From positions 62,001 to 126,000 of the forward strand of contig JAIEQJ010000046.1 in the NCBI GenBank assembly GCA_019747815.1: 64,000 nucleotides of DNA, written 5' to 3'. Numbering within the stretch: the first letter of the stretch is position 1; every line of letters begins with the position of its first letter. The stretch is from Hyphomonadaceae bacterium. Lineage in GTDB: Bacteria > Pseudomonadota > Alphaproteobacteria > Rhizobiales > Hyphomicrobiaceae. This document shows positions 1-7,673 of this stretch, piece by piece. A program made the position numbers and the translations under genes. The notes under the pieces are model-generated. The model did not search any database. It had not been told where the DNA came from and worked only from the letters and a program-made list of their open reading frames with translations.

Positions 1-105
1 AACTTCACCGGCCAGAGCTTCTATGCGGGCCCGTCACCGGCGGAGCGCCACTTCGAGGCCCTCAAGCGCATCCTCGACCGTCAGGAGCCGGACTACGTGC
101 GGTAG
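1..105 (+). CDS. C-terminal end of a truncated gene, product unknown
   Basis: The window opens inside a reading frame that ends at a TAG stop after 34 codons. The visible tail is hydrophilic, starts NFTGQSFYAG and ends QEPDYVR. It has no motif that I can assign to a family. Its codon use fits the neighbouring genes, so it is probably a real C-terminus whose body lies upstream of the window. Confidence 0.5.
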   Translation, partial: NFTGQSFYAGPSPAERHFEALKRILDRQEPDYVR

Positions 106-185
106 GATGGGTTGGCGCGTCAGCGCGTAACCCGCCGGCGCTCAATTCATCGTTCGGTGGGTTGCGGGCTTCACCCTGACCCACC

Positions 186-494
186 CTACGTCCGCTTTGC
201 CTTGCCGTCCGACACCATGTGGAACACCTCCACCTTGCGCTCCGCCACCAGCTCGCTCACCACGGGTCGGAAATCCTTGAAGTGCTGGCTCTCCTGATGC
301 GCCTTGATGGCGGCATCGTCCGTGTAGACCTCCAGCATCACGAAGCGCGCGGGAGCCTTGGGGTCCTGCACCACGTCGAACTGCAGGCAGCCCGGCTCGT
401 TGGCAAGACAGCGCTGGGCCTGCGCCGTCATCTGCCTCTGGAACTCGGCTTCCAGGCCGGGCTTGACGATGAGATACGCGAGGATGGCACGCAT
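186..494 (-). CDS. Antibiotic biosynthesis monooxygenase (ABM) domain protein
   Basis: A protein of about 102 residues with the ferredoxin-like ABM/YgiN fold pattern. It has an N-terminal strand (AILAYLIVKPG), a helix ending NEPGCLQFDV, a strand with FVMLEVYTD and a helix with HFKDFRPVVSEL. Such proteins are small dimeric cytoplasmic enzymes, either quinol or heme monooxygenases or stress-linked proteins; the substrate cannot be read here. The start MRAIL is preferred over an upstream ATG 11 codons earlier because GGGAG lies just in front of it. It is transcribed away from the SUMF1-like gene on the other strand. Confidence 0.8.
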   Translation of the reverse strand: MRAILAYLIVKPGLEAEFQRQMTAQAQRCLANEPGCLQFDVVQDPKAPARFVMLEVYTDDAAIKAHQESQHFKDFRPVVSELVAERKVEVFHMVSDGKAKRT

Positions 495-625
495 GGGCTT
501 CACTCCCTGGATGCAGTGATCGCCCACCCTCGCACGATCCGCGCCCAGCGTCAGCTCCGGACCGGGATGGGCGGCGACGCGCGGTCATGATAGAGCGGGA
601 GGCGTCAGGGTTGGGAGTGAGGTCG

Positions 626-1573
626 ATGCAGGCTTGGGCCGTCGCACACCGTCTGGCCATGGTCTGGCTCACGGGGCTGCTCATGTCCGGCCCCGGCGCC
701 GCACAGCCCTGCGACGGCGTCGAGGTTCGCACCGGCATGGGCGAGCGCCGCTGTCTCAAGCCCGGCGCCGGCGAACGCTTCAGGGACTGTGCCGATTGCC
801 CGGAGATGGTGGTTGTGCCAGCCGGCACCTTCCTGATGGGCTCGCCGCCCAGCGAGCCGGAGCGGGAGGGCGAGCGTGAGGACCAGATAAGGGTCACCAT
901 CGCCAAGCCATTTGCCGTCGGCGCCTTTGCCGTCACGCGCGGCGAGTTCGCCGCCTTTGCCGCGGCGACCGGCTACACGCTGGATGCAGGCTGCTACGTC
1001 TGGACCGGCACCACGTGGGAGGAGCGCTTCGATCGGTCATGGCAAGACCCGGGCTTCGCCCAGGATGACCGCCACCCGGTGACCTGCGTCGATCTGAAGG
1101 CGGCCAAGGCTTATGTGGCATGGCTGTCGGCCAAGACCGGCAAGACTTATCGCCTGCCCTCCGAGACCGAGCGCGAGTACGCGACGCGCGCCGGCACAAC
1201 GACGCCGTTCTGGTGGGGCTCCACCATCGCGACGGACATGGCCAACTACAACGGCACCAGTCCCAGTGTGCTCGGGCCGATCGGCGCGTGGCGGCAGACG
1301 ACGGTCCGGGTCGACAGCTTCAATCCCAATGCGTGGGGGCTCTACAACGTGCATGGCAACGTCTGGGACTGGACGGACGATTGCTGGAGCGAGCGCAACG
1401 CCGGCAATCCTGGCGACGGCAGCGTACGGACGACTGGCGACTGCACCTGGCGTGTCGCCCGCGGCGGCGCCTGGAACTATCACGCAAGCTATCTGCGCGC
1501 GGCCTTCCGCTACTGGAACCTGCCGCACAACCGCAGCGGCGTGCAGGGCATGCGCGTCGCGAGGAGCCTTTGA
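626..1573 (+). CDS. SUMF1/formylglycine-generating-enzyme-like exported protein
   Basis: About 315 residues with a hydrophobic N-terminal signal (AMVWLTGLLMSGPGAAQ) and then an FGE-sulfatase domain. The signature pieces are VPAGTFLMGS, HPVTCVDLKAAKAYVAWLS, YRLPSETEREYATRAG, GLYNVHGNVWDW and RGGAWNYHASYLRAAFRY. The two active-site cysteines of true formylglycine-generating enzymes lie after the RGG(S/A) segment; here that stretch has no cysteine. It is therefore probably a paralogue of other function, not a sulfatase activator. A Cys cluster (CADC) between signal peptide and domain is unusual. The start is placed at MQAWA, preceded by GGAGTGAGG, because it gives a proper signal peptide. Confidence 0.82.
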   Translation: MQAWAVAHRLAMVWLTGLLMSGPGAAQPCDGVEVRTGMGERRCLKPGAGERFRDCADCPEMVVVPAGTFLMGSPPSEPEREGEREDQIRVTIAKPFAVGAFAVTRGEFAAFAAATGYTLDAGCYVWTGTTWEERFDRSWQDPGFAQDDRHPVTCVDLKAAKAYVAWLSAKTGKTYRLPSETEREYATRAGTTTPFWWGSTIATDMANYNGTSPSVLGPIGAWRQTTVRVDSFNPNAWGLYNVHGNVWDWTDDCWSERNAGNPGDGSVRTTGDCTWRVARGGAWNYHASYLRAAFRYWNLPHNRSGVQGMRVARSL

Positions 1574-1613
1574 GCCGTCCCGGACGCACCGGCCGACGTC
1601 GCCATCGGCCGGC

Positions 1614-2600
1614 TCAGGCCGCCGCCGGGCGGTCGATGACGACGCGATTGCGGCCGGCGCACTTGGCCTCGTAGAGCCTGGCGTCGGCCCGCTGCACCAG
1701 CGTGTCGGCATCGTCGTGCGCGCCGAGCTCGGCAACACCGAACGAGGCCGTGATCTGGCCGATCGGCTCGCCGCTGGTGTTGAGGGCCAGCTCCTTGGAT
1801 TCGAGCTGGCTGCGGATGGTTTCGGTCAGGTGCTCGGCATCGGTGAGCCGGGTCTCCGGCAGGATGATCGCAAACTCCTCGCCGCCGAAGCGGGCGACCG
1901 TGTCGCGGCCCTTGACGTTGCTCGCCAGCAGCTTGGCGAACATCTTCAGGATCTCGTCGCCCACCTGGTGGCCGAACGTATCGTTGATGGTCTTGAAGCG
2001 GTCGATGTCGCCCATCACCAGGCACATGGTCGTGTTGTGGATGTGCGCCTCGTCGATTTCCCGGGCGAGGTTGATGTCGAAGCAGCGCCGGTTGCTGAGC
2101 TCCGTCAGCGGATCGCGCAGCCCCAGCTCCTGCGCTTCGGCGAGATTCCATCTGAGCTTTTCGATCTGCGAGGCCGAGTGCTCCAGGTTCCGCTGCAGAT
2201 CGGCGGCATCGCGCTGCATCTTCTCGTTCTCGGCGATCAGGAACTTGACCATGGTCCGCACCTGCTCGGGCTTGGTGAGGGAGTGCAGGTTCCTGTGCGC
2301 CTGTGCGAGCGACTTGGAATAGCCGACATTGGTATCGACGTAGGTGCGCATGAAGCGCAGGATGACGGCCAGCTCGCTGTCGAGCTGAGCCTCGGTCGTC
2401 TGCAGTGTCTTGGTGCGAAGCTGGAGCCTCGACGGCTTGGGAATGATCAGCCAATTGCGCAGGGCGCCGACGCCGAGGATGCCCAGGCCGAGCAATCCAA
2501 GAAGAAAAGCCGTGGCAAAGACGGTCCTTAAGTTTTGTCCGCCTGCGTCTATTTGCGTGCCCTCGGCCAGCAGGCCGAATGCCAAAACCTGAAAGCTCAT
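1614..2600 (-). CDS. GGDEF-domain diguanylate cyclase, membrane anchored
   Basis: About 328 residues. An N-terminal hydrophobic stretch (FATAFLLGLLGLGILGVGAL) is followed by a helical, probably coiled-coil linker and a C-terminal GGDEF domain. The active-site loop reads RFGGEEF and the domain opens with RDPLTELSNRR, so cyclic-di-GMP synthase activity is likely. The inhibitory RxxD site expected just before the signature reads KGRD, so product inhibition may be weakened. The start at MSFQVL is chosen over an ATG 11 codons upstream because the translated leader is Arg/Gly rich and atypical. It stands alone, convergent with the SUMF1-like gene. Confidence 0.9.
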   Translation of the reverse strand: MSFQVLAFGLLAEGTQIDAGGQNLRTVFATAFLLGLLGLGILGVGALRNWLIIPKPSRLQLRTKTLQTTEAQLDSELAVILRFMRTYVDTNVGYSKSLAQAHRNLHSLTKPEQVRTMVKFLIAENEKMQRDAADLQRNLEHSASQIEKLRWNLAEAQELGLRDPLTELSNRRCFDINLAREIDEAHIHNTTMCLVMGDIDRFKTINDTFGHQVGDEILKMFAKLLASNVKGRDTVARFGGEEFAIILPETRLTDAEHLTETIRSQLESKELALNTSGEPIGQITASFGVAELGAHDDADTLVQRADARLYEAKCAGRNRVVIDRPAAA

Positions 2601-2804
2601 CCCCGCAGCCCCCCGCCCTTGCCGCGCGCGCATCCTTGACGCTGTCGTCTCAAAATCCGGTTAATGCCGTGCGCGGAAGTTGCAGGAGGTGCGCTGGGGT
2701 GTCGGGTACCGCAGGTTGCGCCTGCCGATGTGCGACACGGGGGCGCCCACCGGCGTATCCCCTTGGCCAGTCAAGATTTCGGCTCAATTGCCTCGCAACT
2801 TGAG

Positions 2805-2846
2805 CTAGAACTTCGGGGCTAGAACTTCGGGGCCAGAACTTCGGGG
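2805..2846. repeat. Three tandem copies of a 14-bp repeat
   Basis: CTAGAACTTCGGGG occurs three times head to tail (the third copy has CC instead of CT at the start). The array ends 30 bp before the GTG start of the bactofilin gene, so it lies in its 5' leader or promoter region. Confidence 0.9.
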
Positions 2847-2876
2847 TATGGGCGCGTGTGAGCTGGGGCAGGATCA

Positions 2877-3533
2877 GTGGTCGACAATCGGGGTGTACTC
2901 ATCGTCACGGAAGACACCGTCATCCGTGGCGTGCGTGAAATGCGCAATTGCCGCCAGCTCGAGGTGCACGGGTACATGGAAGGCGACGTCTCGGCCGGCA
3001 ACCTGCTGGTGCACAAGACCGGACGGCTGTTCGGCACGATCAAGACCGATACGGCGGAGATCCACGGCACCGTGCAGGGCGACGTGGCCGTCAGGAACCT
3101 CATCGACATCCGCAGCTCCGGCACTGTCAGCGGCAACGTGAAATACGGCCGGCTCGCCCTGGAGATGGGGGGCAACCTGAGTGCGCAGATGCGCAACGTC
3201 CCCCCCAGCATCGGCGGCGATCTCAATCTCGCCGTGATCAAGGGCCGCTCCGTGCCCATCACCCTGCAGGATCTCACGGCCCTCGATCCAGACGATGCCG
3301 CCAAGGATCTGAGGTTCACGGTCACACAGGCCAAGAACGGGTTCGTCGCGCTCGTCAGCGCGCCGCGGCGGGCGGTGAGCAGTTTCACCCAGGCCGATCT
3401 CGAAGCGGGTCGCGTCACCTTCACCCACGACGGCACCAGCGGCAGCGCTGCAGGCTTCGACATCGTCGTCGCCGATCACACCGGCGCGACCTCCGGCGCC
3501 CCCCGCACCGTTACGGTCGCGGTCAAGGGCTAG
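2877..3533 (+). CDS. Bactofilin (polymer-forming cytoskeletal protein) with extra C-terminal domain
   Basis: 218 residues from a GTG start. Residues about 15-105 show the short beta-helix repeats of bactofilins (VHGYMEGDVSAGNLLVHKTG, EIHGTVQGDVAVRNLIDI, SGTVSGNVKYGRL). Bactofilins polymerise without nucleotide and scaffold cell-wall or membrane processes in the cytoplasm. The remaining 110 residues resemble one cadherin/CSPG-type repeat (PITLQDLTALDPDD, FTQADLEAGRVTFTHDG, FDIVVADHTG), a module normally found in large surface proteins. No signal peptide or membrane segment is visible. The bactofilin assignment is firm; the role of the second domain is unknown. Confidence 0.8.
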   Translation: MVDNRGVLIVTEDTVIRGVREMRNCRQLEVHGYMEGDVSAGNLLVHKTGRLFGTIKTDTAEIHGTVQGDVAVRNLIDIRSSGTVSGNVKYGRLALEMGGNLSAQMRNVPPSIGGDLNLAVIKGRSVPITLQDLTALDPDDAAKDLRFTVTQAKNGFVALVSAPRRAVSSFTQADLEAGRVTFTHDGTSGSAAGFDIVVADHTGATSGAPRTVTVAVKG

Positions 3534-3540
3534 GTCCACC

Positions 3541-3597
3541 TGTCATCCCGCGATCCTGGGTCCCGGATATTGCGCTTCGCGCAATTCCGGGATGACG
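3541..3597. repeat. REP-like palindromic element, possible bidirectional terminator
   Basis: A palindrome bounded by GTCATCCCG and CGGGATGAC, with an inner hairpin (ATTGCGC-TTC-GCGCAAT flanked by CCGGA/TCCGG). It sits between two convergent genes, so it may also stop transcription from both sides. Related elements occur near 22.5, 42.8 and 62.0 kb. Confidence 0.75.
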
Positions 3598-3619
3598 GGG
3601 TGAACTCCAACCGCCGGTC

Positions 3620-5020
3620 TCAGACAGCCGGCAGCGGCACGCCGGTGGCCGCGAACGCCGTCCTCTGCCGGGCAGCCACCTGGTCCAGGACGAAGCCCTC
3701 GATCGTCTCGTTGAACATGGTGTGCCAGTTGAGCCGGGCGCCCAGGTGCAGGAACACGCCGCCGAGCCCGATCGCCGCCCGGTCCATGAACACGAACTCG
3801 CGCGGCACGCGCACGGGGCCCTTGTCCTTGAGCTGCTTGTGCACGGTGAAGGCTTCCTTGCGTCCGTATTGCCCGGGCGTGGTGCCGTCGGCAATCTCGC
3901 GCTCGCGGTCGTCGAGCAGCGGCCCGTAGATGAACCGCGCCCAGATGTTCAGGACATCGATCAGCTCGTTCGACAGGCCGGTGAACCCCCAGGTCTCGTA
4001 GGCGTGCACCACCAGGTCGTGCTTGCCGTGCAGCAGGCCGTTGTAGAGGTCGATCACGCCCTGCACGAACGGGGTCGGAAACGTGCGGATGCAGCCATAG
4101 TCGAGCAGGTTGATGCCGGCTGGCCGGCCGAGCGTGCCGCCCGCGCCGTTGCCGCCGGGATGCTCGAAGATGGTGTAGTTGCCAAGGTGCGGGTCGCCGT
4201 GGATGACGCCGTAGTGCGAGAACGGATACCACCAGGCCTTGAACATCGCCTGCGCGATGGTGTTGCGGTCTTGCAGCGGCGCCGGCTTGTAGTCGAGCAG
4301 CCTGCGGCCTTCGAGCCAGGTCATGGTCAGCAGGCGCTTGGTCGACAGCTCGGCCAGCACCTCCGGCACGCGAATTCTGGGCTCGTCCTTGAAGATCAGC
4401 GCATAGAGCGCGGTGTGGCGCGCCTCCAGCTCGTAGTCGAGCTCCTCGCGCAGCCGCGCCGAGACCTCCGTGAAGATCTCGGCCGTCTCCACCGCCGGGT
4501 TCATGCGCGCATGCAGCGCGAACACCACCTTGAGCTGGGTGAGGTCCGCTTCCACGGCCGACTGCATGTCGGGATACTGCAGTTTGGCGGCCAGCGCGCG
4601 CCCGTCGTGGGCCACGGCCCGATGCACCTGGCCGAGCGATGCGGAAGCCGCGGGCTGGGTCTCGAAGCTCTTGAAGCGCGAGGCCCACTGGGGCCCCTGC
4701 TCCGCCATCATGCGCCGCCGCACGAACGCCGGCCCCATGGGCGGCGCCTGCGACTGCAGCTGGGAGAGCTCGGTTGCGTACTCCGCCGGCAGGGCTTCGG
4801 GGATGGTGGCCATGAGCTGCGCCACCTTCATGATCGGGCCCTTGAGGCCGCCCAGCGCCGCGGCGAGCGCCGCCGCGTTCTTGGCGTCGTCGGCATCGAA
4901 GCCGAGCAGCCGCTGGCCCGCCACGCGTGCCGCCACCGCGCCGACATTGGTGCCGACCTTGACGTAGCGCGCCGCCCGCGCGGAGAGCCGGTTCTCCTCC
5001 TCGTCTTTGCGGTCGGTCAA
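3620..5020 (-). CDS. ABC1/UbiB (AarF) family protein kinase-like protein
   Basis: 466 residues from a TTG start with a strong AAGGAGGG ribosome binding site. It has the ABC1/UbiB atypical-kinase fold: an N-terminal extension with KVAQLMATIPEALP (where most family members have KxGQ), an Ala-rich nucleotide loop PAASASLGQVHRA, the lysine motif AAKLQYPD, the catalytic loop HGDPHLGNY and the metal motif LDYGCIRTF. Family members support ubiquinone biosynthesis or lipid homeostasis through ATPase activity. No C-terminal membrane helices are obvious. This looks like the soluble subgroup common in Alphaproteobacteria and not UbiB itself. The gene is isolated and divergent from the MFS transporter. 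Confidence 0.88.
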   Translation of the reverse strand: MTDRKDEEENRLSARAARYVKVGTNVGAVAARVAGQRLLGFDADDAKNAAALAAALGGLKGPIMKVAQLMATIPEALPAEYATELSQLQSQAPPMGPAFVRRRMMAEQGPQWASRFKSFETQPAASASLGQVHRAVAHDGRALAAKLQYPDMQSAVEADLTQLKVVFALHARMNPAVETAEIFTEVSARLREELDYELEARHTALYALIFKDEPRIRVPEVLAELSTKRLLTMTWLEGRRLLDYKPAPLQDRNTIAQAMFKAWWYPFSHYGVIHGDPHLGNYTIFEHPGGNGAGGTLGRPAGINLLDYGCIRTFPTPFVQGVIDLYNGLLHGKHDLVVHAYETWGFTGLSNELIDVLNIWARFIYGPLLDDREREIADGTTPGQYGRKEAFTVHKQLKDKGPVRVPREFVFMDRAAIGLGGVFLHLGARLNWHTMFNETIEGFVLDQVAARQRTAFAATGVPLPAV

Positions 5021-5154
5021 GGCGGGCCCTCCTTACGTGTCGAGTATATCGGCTCGCCGGCGGCCTGCGTCCAGTAGGCAAGATGCGCCGGGCTGATAGG
5101 CGCGCTACTCTACCTCAGGGATGCAACCCCGGTCGTGAAGGGCGCAGGGCAAGC

Positions 5155-6408
5155 ATGCAGGAACGGCAGGTCGGGCAGGTGCCGTCGGCGCTTGGCGCAT
5201 TTGCGCGTCATCCTGCAACCGCGGCCATTCTGGCGCTGGGCATCACGCAGATCGTGAGCTGGGGCACCACGCTCTATGCCCTGGGCGTGTTGGCCAAGCC
5301 CATTGCCGCCGATACCGGCTGGAGCCAGAGCCTTGTGTTCGGCGGTCTCACCGTTGGCCTGCTGGTGTCCAGCGCCACGTCGCCGTTCATCGGCCGCCTC
5401 ATCGATCGCCGCGGCGGGCAGCTCACGATGGCGGTGGGCTCGGTTCTGGTGGCTGTCGGGCTGGTGCTGCTGGCCCTGGTGGTCGGCCCCGCGACCTATC
5501 TCATGGCCTGGGCCTTTCTCGGCCTGGCCATGCGCATGACGCTCTATGACGCGGCGTTTGCCGCCCTGGTGCAGGTGACGCCCTCGCGCGGGCGACGGGC
5601 CATCTCCTACCTGACGCTGTTCGGCGGCTTGGCCTCGAGCGTGTTCTGGCCCATCGGCCATGCGCTCAACGGCGCCTACGGCTGGCGCACGACGCTCATC
5701 GTCTTTGCCCTCATCAATCTGCTGGTGTGCCTGCCGCTGCACTGGCTCGGGTTGGCGCGGCGCGAAACGGCGGAGCAAGCCGAGCAGGCGAGGTCGGCGG
5801 AGGCCGCCGCCGTGCCCGCCGCGCCGCCGCTCGAAGGCCCCCACCGCATGGTTGCCATGGCTCTCTTCAGCGTCATCATCGCCGCAAGCGCCCTGGTCTT
5901 CGGTGCGCTGGCGGTGCACTTGGTTCCCATCCTGGAGGCCGCGGGGCTCTCGGCGGCCGCGGCGGTGTTGATTGCCTCGCTCAAGGGGCCGGCGCAGGTG
6001 GCGGGTCGCGTCTGGGATCTCACGCTGGCGCGCAGGTGGCATCCCATCGATGTCGGCCGCGTGTCGGTGGCCTTCATGCCTCTGTCGTTTCTGGTGCTCA
6101 TGTTCGGCGGCGCGAGCCTGGCCACGGCGCTTGCCTTCACCTTGATCTTCGGCATCTCCAACGGGCTCGTCACCATCATGCGCGGCGCCGTCCCGCTGGC
6201 GCTGTTCGGCGCCAAGGGCTACGGCGCGGTGTTGGGCATCCTGGCCACGCCCTACCTGCTGCTGGCCGCCGTTGCCCCGGCCCTATTCGCGCTCGTCGTC
6301 GAGCACTACGGCTACCGCGTGGGCGAAGCGATCCTGTTCATCGCCGGCCTGTTCTCGTGTCTCGGCATGGAGCTGATGGCGCTGTGGTACCGGCGCCGCG
6401 TCCGCTGA
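5155..6408 (+). CDS. Major facilitator superfamily transporter
   Basis: About 417 residues with 12 predicted membrane helices in two bundles separated by a hydrophilic, Ala/Glu-rich loop (ETAEQAEQARSAEAAA). The loop between helices 2 and 3 carries GRLIDRRGGQ, the MFS motif A. The N-terminal helix reads ILALGITQIVSWGTTLYALGV, as in the OFA/monocarboxylate-like MFS carriers. The substrate cannot be deduced. The start at MQERQ is preferred because the upstream ATG adds a basic, low-complexity leader. Confidence 0.88.
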   Translation: MQERQVGQVPSALGAFARHPATAAILALGITQIVSWGTTLYALGVLAKPIAADTGWSQSLVFGGLTVGLLVSSATSPFIGRLIDRRGGQLTMAVGSVLVAVGLVLLALVVGPATYLMAWAFLGLAMRMTLYDAAFAALVQVTPSRGRRAISYLTLFGGLASSVFWPIGHALNGAYGWRTTLIVFALINLLVCLPLHWLGLARRETAEQAEQARSAEAAAVPAAPPLEGPHRMVAMALFSVIIAASALVFGALAVHLVPILEAAGLSAAAAVLIASLKGPAQVAGRVWDLTLARRWHPIDVGRVSVAFMPLSFLVLMFGGASLATALAFTLIFGISNGLVTIMRGAVPLALFGAKGYGAVLGILATPYLLLAAVAPALFALVVEHYGYRVGEAILFIAGLFSCLGMELMALWYRRRVR

Positions 6409-6437
6409 CCAGACGGCCCCGCGCAGCGGGGTGTCGT

Positions 6438-6959
6438 TCAGGGCTTCCACGACGCGTCGTTGCGCGGCAGGCGCCGGTCCGGATCGAACAGGGTCACCTT
6501 GTGCGGCAGCGCCTCGCTCCAGCGCCAGAGCACCAGGTTGGTGGCTGTGGCAGCCGCGCCGGGGGCGAAGCTCGGCACCAGGATGCCGGCGGCGCCCTCG
6601 GCCTTCAGCCGGTCCGCAACGATCCAGGAGGGAACCTTCTCGCCGGTCTCTGCCAGCCGCTTCCACGCACAGGCAAGCGCGCTGCGGGTTGCGCCGTGCT
6701 TCTTAAGGCCGCCCGGCGTGGAGAGGTCTGCGACATCCGCGCAGTCCACATCATAGGAGACGATGGTGAGCGGAGGGATGCGGAAGGCGAAGCCCTGGCT
6801 CGCCTCCACGACCGCGGTCTCCCAGTCGAGCGACAGGTAGAGCGCTGCGGTGCCCTTGGAGTTGAAGCGGCCCCCGTTGCTTTTCGCGCCCTCGCCCGAG
6901 AGCGGCGACCACGACCATCTGAGATGGTGAGCACGGTAGGCCGTGCCCCGGAACCTCAC
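6438..6959 (-). CDS. RES-domain toxin of a RES/Xre toxin-antitoxin pair
   Basis: 173 residues, RES family. The conserved arginine is in RFRGTAYRAHH, and the GGRFNSKGTAALYLSLDWETAVVE segment supplies the conserved Tyr and Glu. RES toxins deplete NAD+ in the cytoplasm (NAD+ phosphorolase or glycohydrolase). The GTG start overlaps the antitoxin stop as GTGA, so translation is probably coupled to the antitoxin. Length is close to the family norm and the frame is intact, so the toxin may be functional. Confidence 0.85.
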   Translation of the reverse strand: MRFRGTAYRAHHLRWSWSPLSGEGAKSNGGRFNSKGTAALYLSLDWETAVVEASQGFAFRIPPLTIVSYDVDCADVADLSTPGGLKKHGATRSALACAWKRLAETGEKVPSWIVADRLKAEGAAGILVPSFAPGAAATATNLVLWRWSEALPHKVTLFDPDRRLPRNDASWKP

Positions 6960-7468
6960 GCATAGCTCCCGGCCGCGAAGCCGTCGAGATAGGCGCGCAC
7001 CATGTTGGCCTGGTCGTTCTTGATGAGCGCCTCTGCCGTCTGATCCCCGAGCGCCGGGATGGATTGCCCGCGGTACCAGCCCATCGCCTGCGCCATGCCG
7101 CCGGCCCAGGGCTCGACGCGGGTCAGGATGTCCAGCATGTCCCGCAGCCGCTGCTGGGTCTTGGGCGCATTCACCCGCGAGAATCGCTGCAGCGTTTCCT
7201 CGGCCAGCCCCAGCATGCGGGCCAGCGCGACCTTGGTCATGCCGAGCTCGCGGGCGACCGCATCGATGTCCACCAGCCCGTCCGCGACGTATCGGGCCGC
7301 CACCGTGAAGCCGCCACCCCGCGCGGTTGCAGCCGCCCTCGGGCTCCCGCCCGGTCTGTTGTCGCCGGCCGCCAACGGTGCCGCGCGCGCGGGCAGCCTC
7401 GCCCGCTTGCGCACCGCCTTGGCCCCGCGCTTGTGTCGGGCGCCGCTCTTTGCCGTCGTCTTGCCCAT
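6956..7468 (-). CDS. Xre/MbcA/ParS-type antitoxin of the RES pair
   Basis: About 170 residues. The N-terminus is basic and disordered (KTTAKSGARHKRGAKAVRKR). A helix-turn-helix-like segment follows (DAVARELGMTKVALARMLGL), then a C-terminal toxin-binding domain ending YLDGFAAGSYA, the usual tail of DUF2384/ParS-type antitoxins. It precedes and overlaps the RES gene, the standard order antitoxin then toxin. The antitoxin should bind the RES protein and repress the operon. The 5' side has an inverted pair TTGCCAGTAAAGACTGGCAA just upstream of the start, a good operator candidate. Confidence 0.82.
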   Translation of the reverse strand: MGKTTAKSGARHKRGAKAVRKRARLPARAAPLAAGDNRPGGSPRAAATARGGGFTVAARYVADGLVDIDAVARELGMTKVALARMLGLAEETLQRFSRVNAPKTQQRLRDMLDILTRVEPWAGGMAQAMGWYRGQSIPALGDQTAEALIKNDQANMVRAYLDGFAAGSYA

Positions 7469-7480
7469 GCTGACGCTGAT

Positions 7481-7500
7481 TTGCCAGTAAAGACTGGCAA
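7481..7500. promoter_or_regulatory. Inverted repeat upstream of the antitoxin gene, candidate autoregulatory operator
   Basis: TTGCCAGT-AAAG-ACTGGCAA is a perfect 8-bp inverted repeat with a 4-bp spacer, 13 bp before the antitoxin start. Toxin-antitoxin operons are commonly autorepressed at such sites; the role here is inferred from position. Confidence 0.6.
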
Positions 7501-7673
7501 TATAGCGTGCATGCGCCCAAATCTCCACTTCTGTCCTCATCGATCCAGGGGCTCCGTGGCAATCGCCGTCGAGCCTCGGCCCTGGGTACCGGCACGTCGC
7601 GGCCCAGGGGCTGTGCCGGAAACCATCGGACATGCTAGGCCAGGGGTTGGGATCTGAGCCCATGGGGTGGCGC

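Noticed and set aside
6438-7595. Single 385-residue protein covering both toxin and antitoxin
   Set aside because: Its N-terminal half is out-of-frame antitoxin DNA. The RES domain starts at a GTG that overlaps the antitoxin stop, giving two normal-sized proteins.
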